A stretch of 18,193 nucleotides of DNA, from the NCBI GenBank assembly GCA_021647375.1, contig JAKIUV010000057.1, forward strand, positions 1-18,193, in the 5' to 3' direction. A program made the translations under genes and the position numbers. Of the stretch, positions 7,167 through 13,318 are shown piece by piece. Below the pieces are notes generated by a model that was given only the letters and a program-made list of their open reading frames with translations, did no database searches and was not told the DNA's origin. The stretch's first letter is position 1; every line of letters begins with the position of its first letter. Source of the stretch: Robiginitomaculum sp. (GTDB lineage Bacteria > Pseudomonadota > Alphaproteobacteria > Caulobacterales > Maricaulaceae).

Positions 7167-7520
7167 TCACTCTGGCAAATACCTATCAATGGTATCCAGA
7201 ACGTCAGGCAATCCCTCATAAATATCTTCGTTTTCAAATCGTATTACTGTCCATCCTTGCTGTTCCAAATAATGTGTCCGTCTTTTGTCATAATCTCTTT
7301 CGTCTTGTTCGCCGTGTGTGCCGCCGTCTATTTCGACAATTAAATTCGCGTTGATACAAGCGAAGTCGGTGATAAAAGGCCCGATCGGGTGTTGCCTGCG
7401 AAACGCATATCCGCGCATAAGTTTTCGGCGCAAATATTGCCAAAGAATAACTTCGGCAACAGGCATGTCCTTGCGCATTCCTTTAGCATATTTCCGTGCT
7501 TTCCTGTTCTTCCTTCTCAT
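7167..7520 (-). CDS. DUF559 domain protein (Vsr-like endonuclease fold)
   Basis: A 117-residue protein covering just the DUF559 domain. It starts with a basic segment (RRKNRKARKYAKGMRKDM), then the family helix PVAEVILWQYLRRKLMRGY. FRRQHPIGPFITDFACINANLIVEIDGGTH follows: Asp52 (TDF) and the acidic EIDGG strand are in the positions of the metal-binding acids of the PD-(D/E)XK-like Vsr/restriction nuclease fold. The end, YLEQQGWTVIRFENEDIYEGL, matches the usual closing strand and helix. The family is thought to be nuclease-like but its biological role is not established. AAGGA lies seven bases before the ATG. It is in the same orientation as the surrounding operon, yet is enclosed by two hairpin elements, which suggests it arrived separately from the beta-oxidation genes. 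Confidence 0.88.
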   Translation of the reverse strand: MRRKNRKARKYAKGMRKDMPVAEVILWQYLRRKLMRGYAFRRQHPIGPFITDFACINANLIVEIDGGTHGEQDERDYDKRRTHYLEQQGWTVIRFENEDIYEGLPDVLDTIDRYLPE

Positions 7521-7538
7521 ATGTTATTCCTTAGTCAT

Positions 7539-7730
7539 CCTCACCCCGCCTGCGGGGGAGGTGCCTGCTCTTGCAGGCGGAGGGGGAATATCTTTCGTCT
7601 AATCTATGCATTCAGTTATTGCCTAATCTATTTCGCCCATTCAGTTCATATCCTTAAGTCGTTTCTCCATTTTGAAATTATTCCCCCTCCGCCCCTAAGA
7701 AGGGGCACCTCCCCCATAAATGGGGTGAGG
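7539..7730 (+). repeat. Hairpin doublet repeat, copy B (right of DUF559)
   Basis: A 192-bp element in the same orientation as copy A. Left arm: CCCCGC-CT-GCGGGG (7544-7557) and GCCTGC-TCTT-GCAGGC (7563-7578). Right arm: GCCCCT-AAGA-AGGGGC (7691-7706) and CCCCAT-AA-ATGGGG (7712-7725). The arm types are swapped relative to copy A: B-left is the exact reverse complement of A-right, and B-right that of A-left. Stem bases differ between arms but remain paired, and the loop of hairpin 2 is always TCTT in the left-arm sense. Confidence 0.85.
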
Positions 7731-7737
7731 ATGGAAT

Positions 7738-8901
7738 TTACAAACCCCTCGCGATAACCAGTTTCATAATCTCATTGGTGCCGCCGTAAATGCGTTGGAC
7801 GCGGGAGTCGCGCCATGCACGGGCTACGGGGTATTCATTCATGTAGCCGTAGCCGCCGTGGAGTTGCACGCATTCGTCTACGATTTTGCATTGTAGGTCC
7901 GAGAGCAAGTATTTGGCCATTGATGCCATTTCAGTGGTTAGGCGGCCTGCGACCAATTCGTCCGTGCAGTGGTCGCAGAAAATTTGCGCCATAACGGCCT
8001 CGGATTTACATTCAGCCAGTTTAAACTTGGTGTTTTGAAAATCCATTATGCTTTTACCGAAGGCTTTGCGCTCGCGCACATAATCAATGGTTTGGCCCAA
8101 AATAGTTTCGATCATGGCCATAGCTTGCAGGGCGACGATGAGACGTTCTTGGGGTAGCTTTTCCATAAGTTGATAGAAACCCTTGCCTTCTTCTGTACCA
8201 ATAAGTGCCGAGGCCGGTATTTTCATATCGTCGAAGAACAGCTCGCAAGTGTCTTGGCCTTTTAGGCCAACTTTATCGAGTTTCTCACCGCGACTAAACC
8301 CGTCTAGCCCGTCAGTTTCTACTGCGAACAATGAGATACCTTTAGCGCCTTCGCTCGGGTCTGTCTTAGCACAAACAATGATGAAATTGGCCGTGCCGCC
8401 GTTTGTGATAAAAGTCTTGGAACCGTTCAGCACATAATGATTACCCTGCTTGAGCGCCGTGGTTTTCATGCCCTGGAGGTCAGAGCCAGCGCCCGGTTCG
8501 GTCATGGCGATGGCGGAGACATATTCGCCCGAGATAAATTTCGGATACCATTCTTTTTTCTGGTCTTCGGAAGCAAAGTTTTTGAGATAAGGCGCGACAA
8601 TAGAATTGTGCAAAACCGCGCCCCAACTATCAACGCCTTGGCCGTGAATGGCATCAACAACGATAGCATCATGGCGAAAATCACCACCTACGCCGCCGTA
8701 TTCCTCGGCGCAGTCCGGAACCAGCAGGCCAAACTCGCCCGCCTTCATCCAGACATCCCGGTCAACCACGCCTTGCTTTTCCCATTTTTCAATATGGGGA
8801 ACGCAAGTGTCCGCTACGAAGGCATTGGCCGCATCAGCGAACAAGACAAATTCTTCTTCCTCGCGCCATGCGGGCCGCTTTGTGCCGAGATTATAGGACA
8901 T
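7738..8901 (-). CDS. Acyl-CoA dehydrogenase, long-chain (LCAD)-like
   Basis: A 387-residue FAD-dependent acyl-CoA dehydrogenase of normal length. MTEPGAGSDLQGMKTTA (133-149) and GSKTFITNGG (160-169) form the FAD/substrate face. YVRERKAFGKSIMDFQ is the signature helix, and VQLHGGYGYMNEYPV is the closing motif. The usual catalytic Glu of the YEGT motif is absent (IYGGTNEIMK, 371-380), as in LCAD and isovaleryl-type enzymes. The base is then expected to be Glu252 in LPQERLIVA, which aligns with the alternative Glu of those enzymes. It would make trans-2-enoyl-CoA and pass electrons to ETF; chain-length preference is inferred only. AGGAGA overlaps the stop of the upstream dehydrogenase gene, with a 10-bp gap, implying coupled translation. 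Its stop lies five bases from the repeat cassette. Confidence 0.92.
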   Translation of the reverse strand: MSYNLGTKRPAWREEEEFVLFADAANAFVADTCVPHIEKWEKQGVVDRDVWMKAGEFGLLVPDCAEEYGGVGGDFRHDAIVVDAIHGQGVDSWGAVLHNSIVAPYLKNFASEDQKKEWYPKFISGEYVSAIAMTEPGAGSDLQGMKTTALKQGNHYVLNGSKTFITNGGTANFIIVCAKTDPSEGAKGISLFAVETDGLDGFSRGEKLDKVGLKGQDTCELFFDDMKIPASALIGTEEGKGFYQLMEKLPQERLIVALQAMAMIETILGQTIDYVRERKAFGKSIMDFQNTKFKLAECKSEAVMAQIFCDHCTDELVAGRLTTEMASMAKYLLSDLQCKIVDECVQLHGGYGYMNEYPVARAWRDSRVQRIYGGTNEIMKLVIARGL

Positions 8902-8911
8902 TCATATTCTC

Positions 8912-10702
8912 CTAAAAACGATCCGCTGCCAGCGCCATGACAGGCTCTGCACCCGTTTGCAATTTGGCGAGATGGGAGTCCATATTGGGTAGAATGCGGG
9001 CGATGAAATATTTGCCCGTGATCAATTTGTCAGCATAAAACGGATCGTCACTGCCTGCGTCAATGGCGGCCTGTGCCGTTTTGGCCATGCGCGCCCACAT
9101 ATATGTCAGCATGGCAATGCCCATCATATGCATATAATCGACCGAGCCAGCGCCTGCATTATCAGGATTGCTCATGCCGTTTTGCATCAGCCACATTGTG
9201 CCTGTTTGCAATTTAGCTTTGGCGTCACCTAAGCCGTCCATAAACGGTTTCAAGTCTTCATTGCCTTCGTTCTCTTTGATATAAGCATCAATCTCGGCTG
9301 AAATATTCATCAGGGCGCGGCCACCATTACGGGCTAGCTTGCGACCTACAAGGTCGAGGGCTTGAATGCCATTAGCGCCTTCATAAATCTGCGCAATTCT
9401 AGCATCACGAACGAATTGGCTCATGCCCCATTCTTCGATATAGCCGTGGCCGCCGTAAATTTGCTGGGCATTGACGCAATTGTTAAAACCAATGTCGGTG
9501 ATATAGCCTTTAATCACAGGTGTCATCAGGCCGAGATAATCATCGGCGCGCTCGCGCACTTTCTCGTCTGGGGATACTTTCTCTAGGTCTTCTTGTAATG
9601 CTAGCCAGTAAATAAACGCCCGCGCACCTTCGTTAAACGCGCGGCTATCCATGAGCATGCGGCGCACATCGGGGTGGACAATGATGGGATCCGCCGGGCC
9701 GTTTTCATTTTTCGCGCCCGTCAATGAGCGGCCTTGGATGCGGTCATTGGCGTAAATCGCTGCGTTTTGGTAAGACACTTCGCTTTGACATAGGCCTTGC
9801 ATGCCAACGCCGAGCCGGGCTTCGTTCATCATTACGAACATAACCTTGAGGCCTTTATGGGCTTCGCCAATAAGCTCACCGACAGAATCTTCAAATACCA
9901 TGACGCAGGTCGAATTACCGTGAATGCCCATTTTGTGTTCGATAGAACCGCACGTAACGCCGTTATTGTCCCCAACACTTCCGTCTTTGCTGACCTTTAG
10001 TTTTGGCACGATAAACAGCGAAATACCCTTAACGCCCTCGGGGCCGCCTTCAATGCGTGCCAAGACCAAATGAATGATGTTGTCAGACATGCCGTGCTCG
10101 CCCGCAGAGATAAATATTTTCTCGCCAGTAATTTTATAAGTGCCGTCTTTTTGGGGAACCGCTTTGGTTTTCAGCATACCCAAGTCTGTACCGCAATGGC
10201 TTTCGGTCAAATTCATCGTGCCCGTCCATTCGCCCGTATACATTTTCGGCAGATAGAAATCTTTCTGTTCGTCGCTACCACCAATGGAGATGGCTTTGGA
10301 CGCACCGCCCGTCAGGCCGGGATACATGCCAAAGGACATATTGGCGGAGCTGGTCATTTCTCCGCAAGCAAGCCCGAGAACACCCGGCAAGCCTTGGCCG
10401 CCATATTTGGTGTCTGCAGACAGCCCCATCCAACCGTTTTGGCGCAATTGGTCAAAGGCTTCGTGGAAGCCTGGCGGTGTGGTGACACTCCCGTCGTCGT
10501 TGCGGATACAGCCGTGCTCGTCGCCGACGCGGTTCAGCGGGGTCAGGACTTCTTCGGCGAATTTGGCGCTTTCTTCTAGGATAGCATCAATCATTTCCGG
10601 ATCGGCATCTTGAAAGCTTTCAAGCTCCGAGAAGCGCGATAGTTCCAGCACTTCGTGTAGTAAAAATTTCTGATCCCGTGTGGGTGCTTTATATGTAGGC
10701 AT
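8912..10702 (-). CDS. Acyl-CoA dehydrogenase with C-terminal extension (long FadE type)
   Basis: A 596-residue enzyme of the long acyl-CoA dehydrogenase group, which carries an extra C-terminal helical domain (about 460-596) and runs ~590-600 residues. Its N-terminal segment (MPTYKAPTRDQKFLLHEVL) is typical of this group. The core shows MNLTESHCGTDLGMLKTKA (163-181), ITGEKIFISAGEHGMSDN (191-208), GISLFIVPK, and QIYGGHGYIEEWGMSQFVRD. IAQIYEGANGIQALD contains the catalytic base Glu441. The same group contains 3-methylmercaptopropionyl-CoA dehydrogenase (DmdC) as well as general acyl-CoA dehydrogenases; the sequence alone does not decide between them. GAGGGAGA lies just upstream of the ATG, and the gene starts 26 bp after the MerR regulator. 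It is the first enzyme gene of the operon. Confidence 0.92.
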   Translation of the reverse strand: MPTYKAPTRDQKFLLHEVLELSRFSELESFQDADPEMIDAILEESAKFAEEVLTPLNRVGDEHGCIRNDDGSVTTPPGFHEAFDQLRQNGWMGLSADTKYGGQGLPGVLGLACGEMTSSANMSFGMYPGLTGGASKAISIGGSDEQKDFYLPKMYTGEWTGTMNLTESHCGTDLGMLKTKAVPQKDGTYKITGEKIFISAGEHGMSDNIIHLVLARIEGGPEGVKGISLFIVPKLKVSKDGSVGDNNGVTCGSIEHKMGIHGNSTCVMVFEDSVGELIGEAHKGLKVMFVMMNEARLGVGMQGLCQSEVSYQNAAIYANDRIQGRSLTGAKNENGPADPIIVHPDVRRMLMDSRAFNEGARAFIYWLALQEDLEKVSPDEKVRERADDYLGLMTPVIKGYITDIGFNNCVNAQQIYGGHGYIEEWGMSQFVRDARIAQIYEGANGIQALDLVGRKLARNGGRALMNISAEIDAYIKENEGNEDLKPFMDGLGDAKAKLQTGTMWLMQNGMSNPDNAGAGSVDYMHMMGIAMLTYMWARMAKTAQAAIDAGSDDPFYADKLITGKYFIARILPNMDSHLAKLQTGAEPVMALAADRF

Positions 10703-10728
10703 GGTAGTCTCCCTCTTTTGTTATTTGG

Positions 10729-11238
10729 TTATACTGGTATAAAATCTTCATCTAAATGGGCGCGAAATTTGGCATCATAAGCATCTGCAAATTCAAATAC
10801 GCCGCGCTTACCGTCTTGGGGTGCATTTTCTATGTAATTGTCGATGATGGTACACAAATCTTGCATGTCCTTGGCGATAATTTCGATGTCTTTGCGTTTG
10901 TTGCGCAAGCGTGTGATCACTGCTTCGAAGCTTGTCTTGCGGCGCAACAATTCTTCTTGGTCGGTGACATCACCGTCTGTTATATCGAGAAACTGTTTGA
11001 TGTCTTCCAGAGAAAACCCGATACGTTTCGCGCGCAAAATTTTCTCAAGCCGGGCGCGGTCATCAATATTGAACACCCGGCGACCAGCCAATCTATGTGG
11101 CTTAACTAGGCCTTTATCTTCATAAAATCGAAGCGCACGCGTGGTGATTTCAAAATGCAATGCTGTGTCGGCAATGCTCCAACTGTCGTGATGGGCAGGT
11201 TTTTCAGGCGCAGAATCTGTAGCTAGATTTGAATGCAT
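10729..11238 (-). CDS. MerR family transcriptional regulator, LiuR-like
   Basis: A 169-residue MerR-type regulator. The winged helix-turn-helix spans about residues 20-88: SIADTALHFEITTRALRFYEDKGLV, then the wing RLAGRRVFNIDDRARLEKIL and GFSLEDIKQFLD. A long dimerisation helix follows (about 96-135, LRRKTSFEAVITRLRNKRKDIE). No metal-binding cysteine cluster of the classic MerR/CueR type is present, which agrees with the LiuR-like branch controlling fatty-acid and branched-chain acyl-CoA catabolism in proteobacteria. It heads the beta-oxidation cluster and is preceded by a TTAACG-repeat palindrome 13 bp from its ATG, so autoregulation plus control of the operon is likely. There is no ribosome site before the ATG and no later start codon before the DNA-binding domain, which suggests a leaderless or near-leaderless mRNA. 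The ligand is not known. Confidence 0.87.
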   Translation of the reverse strand: MHSNLATDSAPEKPAHHDSWSIADTALHFEITTRALRFYEDKGLVKPHRLAGRRVFNIDDRARLEKILRAKRIGFSLEDIKQFLDITDGDVTDQEELLRRKTSFEAVITRLRNKRKDIEIIAKDMQDLCTIIDNYIENAPQDGKRGVFEFADAYDAKFRAHLDEDFIPV

Positions 11239-11250
11239 GCTTGCTTTTAA

Positions 11251-11272
11251 TTAACGTTAACGTTAACGTCAA
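11251..11272. promoter_or_regulatory. Palindromic TTAACG-repeat operator upstream of merR
   Basis: TTAACG occurs three times in tandem and ends in TCAA. The 16-mer TTAACGTTAACGTCAA (11257-11272) is a palindrome except for one base pair. In the merR direction it begins TTGACG, a good -35 hexamer, so the palindrome would fall between -35 and -10, the usual site for MerR-family regulators. From memory, LiuR-type sites have a similar ACGTnnACGT core. The site also lies 61 bp upstream of the divergent exported-protein gene. Confidence 0.6.
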
Positions 11273-11332
11273 GCGTAAATATGATGTAGAACTCGCTTGA
11301 CGCTGAAAGCTAGGGCGCACAAAAGCCTGAAT

Positions 11333-13174
11333 ATGAAAAACTTCCGCCTTTCGTCCATAATTTTTGTTCTGAACATTACCCTCTTGGCCGCTCTGTTTGC
11401 AGTTCCTGCAATTGCCCAAGATGCTCAGCGGGATATGACGCCACGGGAGCATATTATCCATGATTTGGGGCTAGGTGGGTTACCAATAGTGAAGCCTGCG
11501 GACTTACCTGTGACAAGCGCAACAAAAATCATTACAAAAGGTGGTGAAGCCGATGCGGATAAGCCAGCATCTGCCAGTGATTATATTAAGAATTTATTCA
11601 AACAAGATGTCCCGAAAATACCTGATACCAAGTCACTTGTTACGGGGAAAACCGCTGCGGAAATTGCCAGCGAGCCTAGGCTGAAAATATTAAAAACCAC
11701 TATACCAAAAACCCCTGAGCCAAAAACAACCTCGCCTAAAATTGCGCCATTTTACTTAAGTGCTAAGGATTATCTTAACCTGCGCGGCGGCAAAGAAAAT
11801 TTGCAAACCATCTTAAGTTATAAAGTCGAAAGTGGCTCGGCTGCGGGTGCTGGTTTTAGTCGAAATACTGCGGCGCCGCAAAACATTAAGCTCATTATAG
11901 GGGCAGATTTCGTGGCTATGGAAGCCGCCAAGAAAACGACTATTTATGATTTCAAGCTGAACCGAATTTTGGTTGTAAAACCTGAATACGGTATGGACGG
12001 CAAGACAACTGGCCGGCATTTGTTTGAAAACAAATCTCTCTATGCCAAGGCGTACCGCGATATTGCTGCGGTACGGGGTGCGACCAAAAATGGACGCCTA
12101 CAGAAGCTGGATATGGGCGGCGGTATATCTCTCGATGCATTTTGGGTGGAAAGTGCTATGAGTTGGGCAGCAGGCAAATTGGATGCTGGTCTAGCGTTAG
12201 AGAAAACCGGTAAATCCCTCAAGATTGAACGTGGTGGGGAGGTTGTTTTTCGCGCAGAGTTTTCTGACGATGCCTATTTGGATAACGGCTCTAAAAACGC
12301 GCTGCTGGCTTTTGCGCATCATAAATGGCCACTGCATCCATTGGTGTTGCAGGCTCTTTATGCATATGATGCTCCGCCCGTTCAATTTGAAATGCTATCC
12401 TACGGGCCGACCGCGCCCAAGGGGCAAAAACAGGTCTGGACTTTGGCGGAGCGCACGGACGTAGAAAAGGGCTTTCCTTTGCCTGCAAATGCAATTGGCA
12501 TTGCCCAAATTAAACAAGTTTCCCCATTGGCATTCTTGATAGGCGAGGCGGTCAACAACCGCGCACTTGGCGGCATTCAATCGGTTGCAGACATGACGCG
12601 GGATTTCATGCAAAAGTTGAACGCAGAACAATATTGGCAAGCCTGGCTCGTCGGGCAAAAGTATATCGCATATTCAGGCGGATGTAAAAACCCTGCGGAT
12701 ATGTCCATATGTAAAAAAGTTACCATGATCGAGGAAAGCCACAAAAACACATTTCCGAAGCGTATTCAAAACTATTTAACAGCGGTGAATTCCGTTGGTC
12801 GACCAGGGCTAAAAGCCGAAGCCATAAAATCCATAACGCCTTATTTGGGCAAAAAAGAAACGCCTGCATTTATTGTCCGAACGGCGGCTATGGCGCGGGC
12901 GCACATGAAGTCTGCACAAGCCGTATCAGCTGGTTTCAGCGACATGAACGCGGAAACCTTATTGCAAACTGCCTTGGCCAAAGACCCATATGACCCCAAT
13001 ACATATGTAGGTTTAGCGCAAGTATTGGCAGCAAAAGGCGCGTTTGAGCAATCCTGGGATTTATATGATGCCCTGCGTGCAGGCATCCCAACTGCGGATT
13101 CCATTGATCTCAAAATCAATCGTTTGGAGAAAAATCTGCAAAAAACAGCGCCGGGGTATTTTTTGGGAGAATAA
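11333..13174 (+). CDS. Exported protein of unknown function with C-terminal TPR-like helices
   Basis: I do not recognise a named family. The chosen ATG gives a clean signal peptide, KNFRLSSIIFVLNITLLAAL then VPAIA, with likely cleavage between AIA and QD at about residue 28, so the 613-residue product should be periplasmic. Residues ~90-125 form a Lys/Pro/Thr-rich linker (KTTIPKTPEPKTTSPK). The middle part is mixed beta. A CX8C pair in GGCKNPADMSICKK could be a disulfide. The end (about 560-600) looks like a tetratricopeptide hairpin: ALAKDPYDPNTYVGLAQVLA then KGAFEQSWDLYDALR. A TTG start 12 codons earlier (11297) is open but would put charged residues before the signal. No strong ribosome site is seen at either start. 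It precedes the PodJ-like gene on the same strand, 144 bp away, so an envelope or polar role is possible but unproven. Confidence 0.75.
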   Translation: MKNFRLSSIIFVLNITLLAALFAVPAIAQDAQRDMTPREHIIHDLGLGGLPIVKPADLPVTSATKIITKGGEADADKPASASDYIKNLFKQDVPKIPDTKSLVTGKTAAEIASEPRLKILKTTIPKTPEPKTTSPKIAPFYLSAKDYLNLRGGKENLQTILSYKVESGSAAGAGFSRNTAAPQNIKLIIGADFVAMEAAKKTTIYDFKLNRILVVKPEYGMDGKTTGRHLFENKSLYAKAYRDIAAVRGATKNGRLQKLDMGGGISLDAFWVESAMSWAAGKLDAGLALEKTGKSLKIERGGEVVFRAEFSDDAYLDNGSKNALLAFAHHKWPLHPLVLQALYAYDAPPVQFEMLSYGPTAPKGQKQVWTLAERTDVEKGFPLPANAIGIAQIKQVSPLAFLIGEAVNNRALGGIQSVADMTRDFMQKLNAEQYWQAWLVGQKYIAYSGGCKNPADMSICKKVTMIEESHKNTFPKRIQNYLTAVNSVGRPGLKAEAIKSITPYLGKKETPAFIVRTAAMARAHMKSAQAVSAGFSDMNAETLLQTALAKDPYDPNTYVGLAQVLAAKGAFEQSWDLYDALRAGIPTADSIDLKINRLEKNLQKTAPGYFLGE

Positions 13175-13216
13175 TTGCTTCAAATCTCAAGCAAACCTTA
13201 ACATCTAGAAGATTTG

Positions 13217-13241
13217 TTAACACCATTTTAACCATAATTAA
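13217..13241 (+). promoter_or_regulatory. CtrA-type binding site upstream of the PodJ-like gene
   Basis: TTAA (13217-13220), seven bases, then TTAAC (13228-13232) matches the CtrA consensus TTAA-N7-TTAAC exactly, and the second half continues as TTAACCAT. A third TTAAC follows at 13238-13242 after six bases. The site lies ~90 bp before the ATG of the PodJ-like gene, in a 144-bp intergenic gap. CtrA is the cell-cycle master regulator of Caulobacter relatives. Activation or repression cannot be decided. Confidence 0.6.
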
Positions 13242-13318
13242 CGCACTCATTGTACTTACTGATTTGCTTTACATGGGGGTGTACCTGTGGAGCACTGACG
13301 CTATAGGGACAAATGTAA

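Larger units (their letters stand above)
6951..7732 (-). mobile_element. Putative repeat-bounded cassette carrying a DUF559 gene
   Basis: Two ~193-bp hairpin elements flank a single DUF559 gene. The extreme ends (6951-6979 and 7704-7732) are exact 29-bp inverted repeats. The inner arms (7120-7146 and 7539-7565) are exact 27-bp inverted repeats of a different stem type. The cassette lies between the stop of the acyl-CoA dehydrogenase (5 bp away) and the thiolase start (32 bp away). Without it the two genes would be ~37 bp apart, normal for this operon, so insertion is the simplest reading. No transposase gene and no clear target-site duplication are visible. Calling it mobile is inference. Confidence 0.5.

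Noticed and set aside
6953..7730. Repeats around DUF559 as a CRISPR array or as simple Rho-independent terminators
   Set aside because: There are only two ~193-bp copies with no regular short spacers, and the hairpins lack T runs in either direction.
10070..10579. 169-codon open frame antisense to the long acyl-CoA dehydrogenase
   Set aside because: The opposite strand encodes intact family motifs across this stretch; the frame has no recognisable features.
8912..10702. Naming the long dehydrogenase dmdC (methylmercaptopropionyl-CoA dehydrogenase)
   Set aside because: The length and layout fit, but no other DMSP-pathway gene is in the window and general beta-oxidation context fits better.
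11297..11332. TTG start extending the exported protein by 12 residues
   Set aside because: It puts MTLKARAHKSLN in front of an already complete signal peptide starting at the ATG and has no ribosome site.
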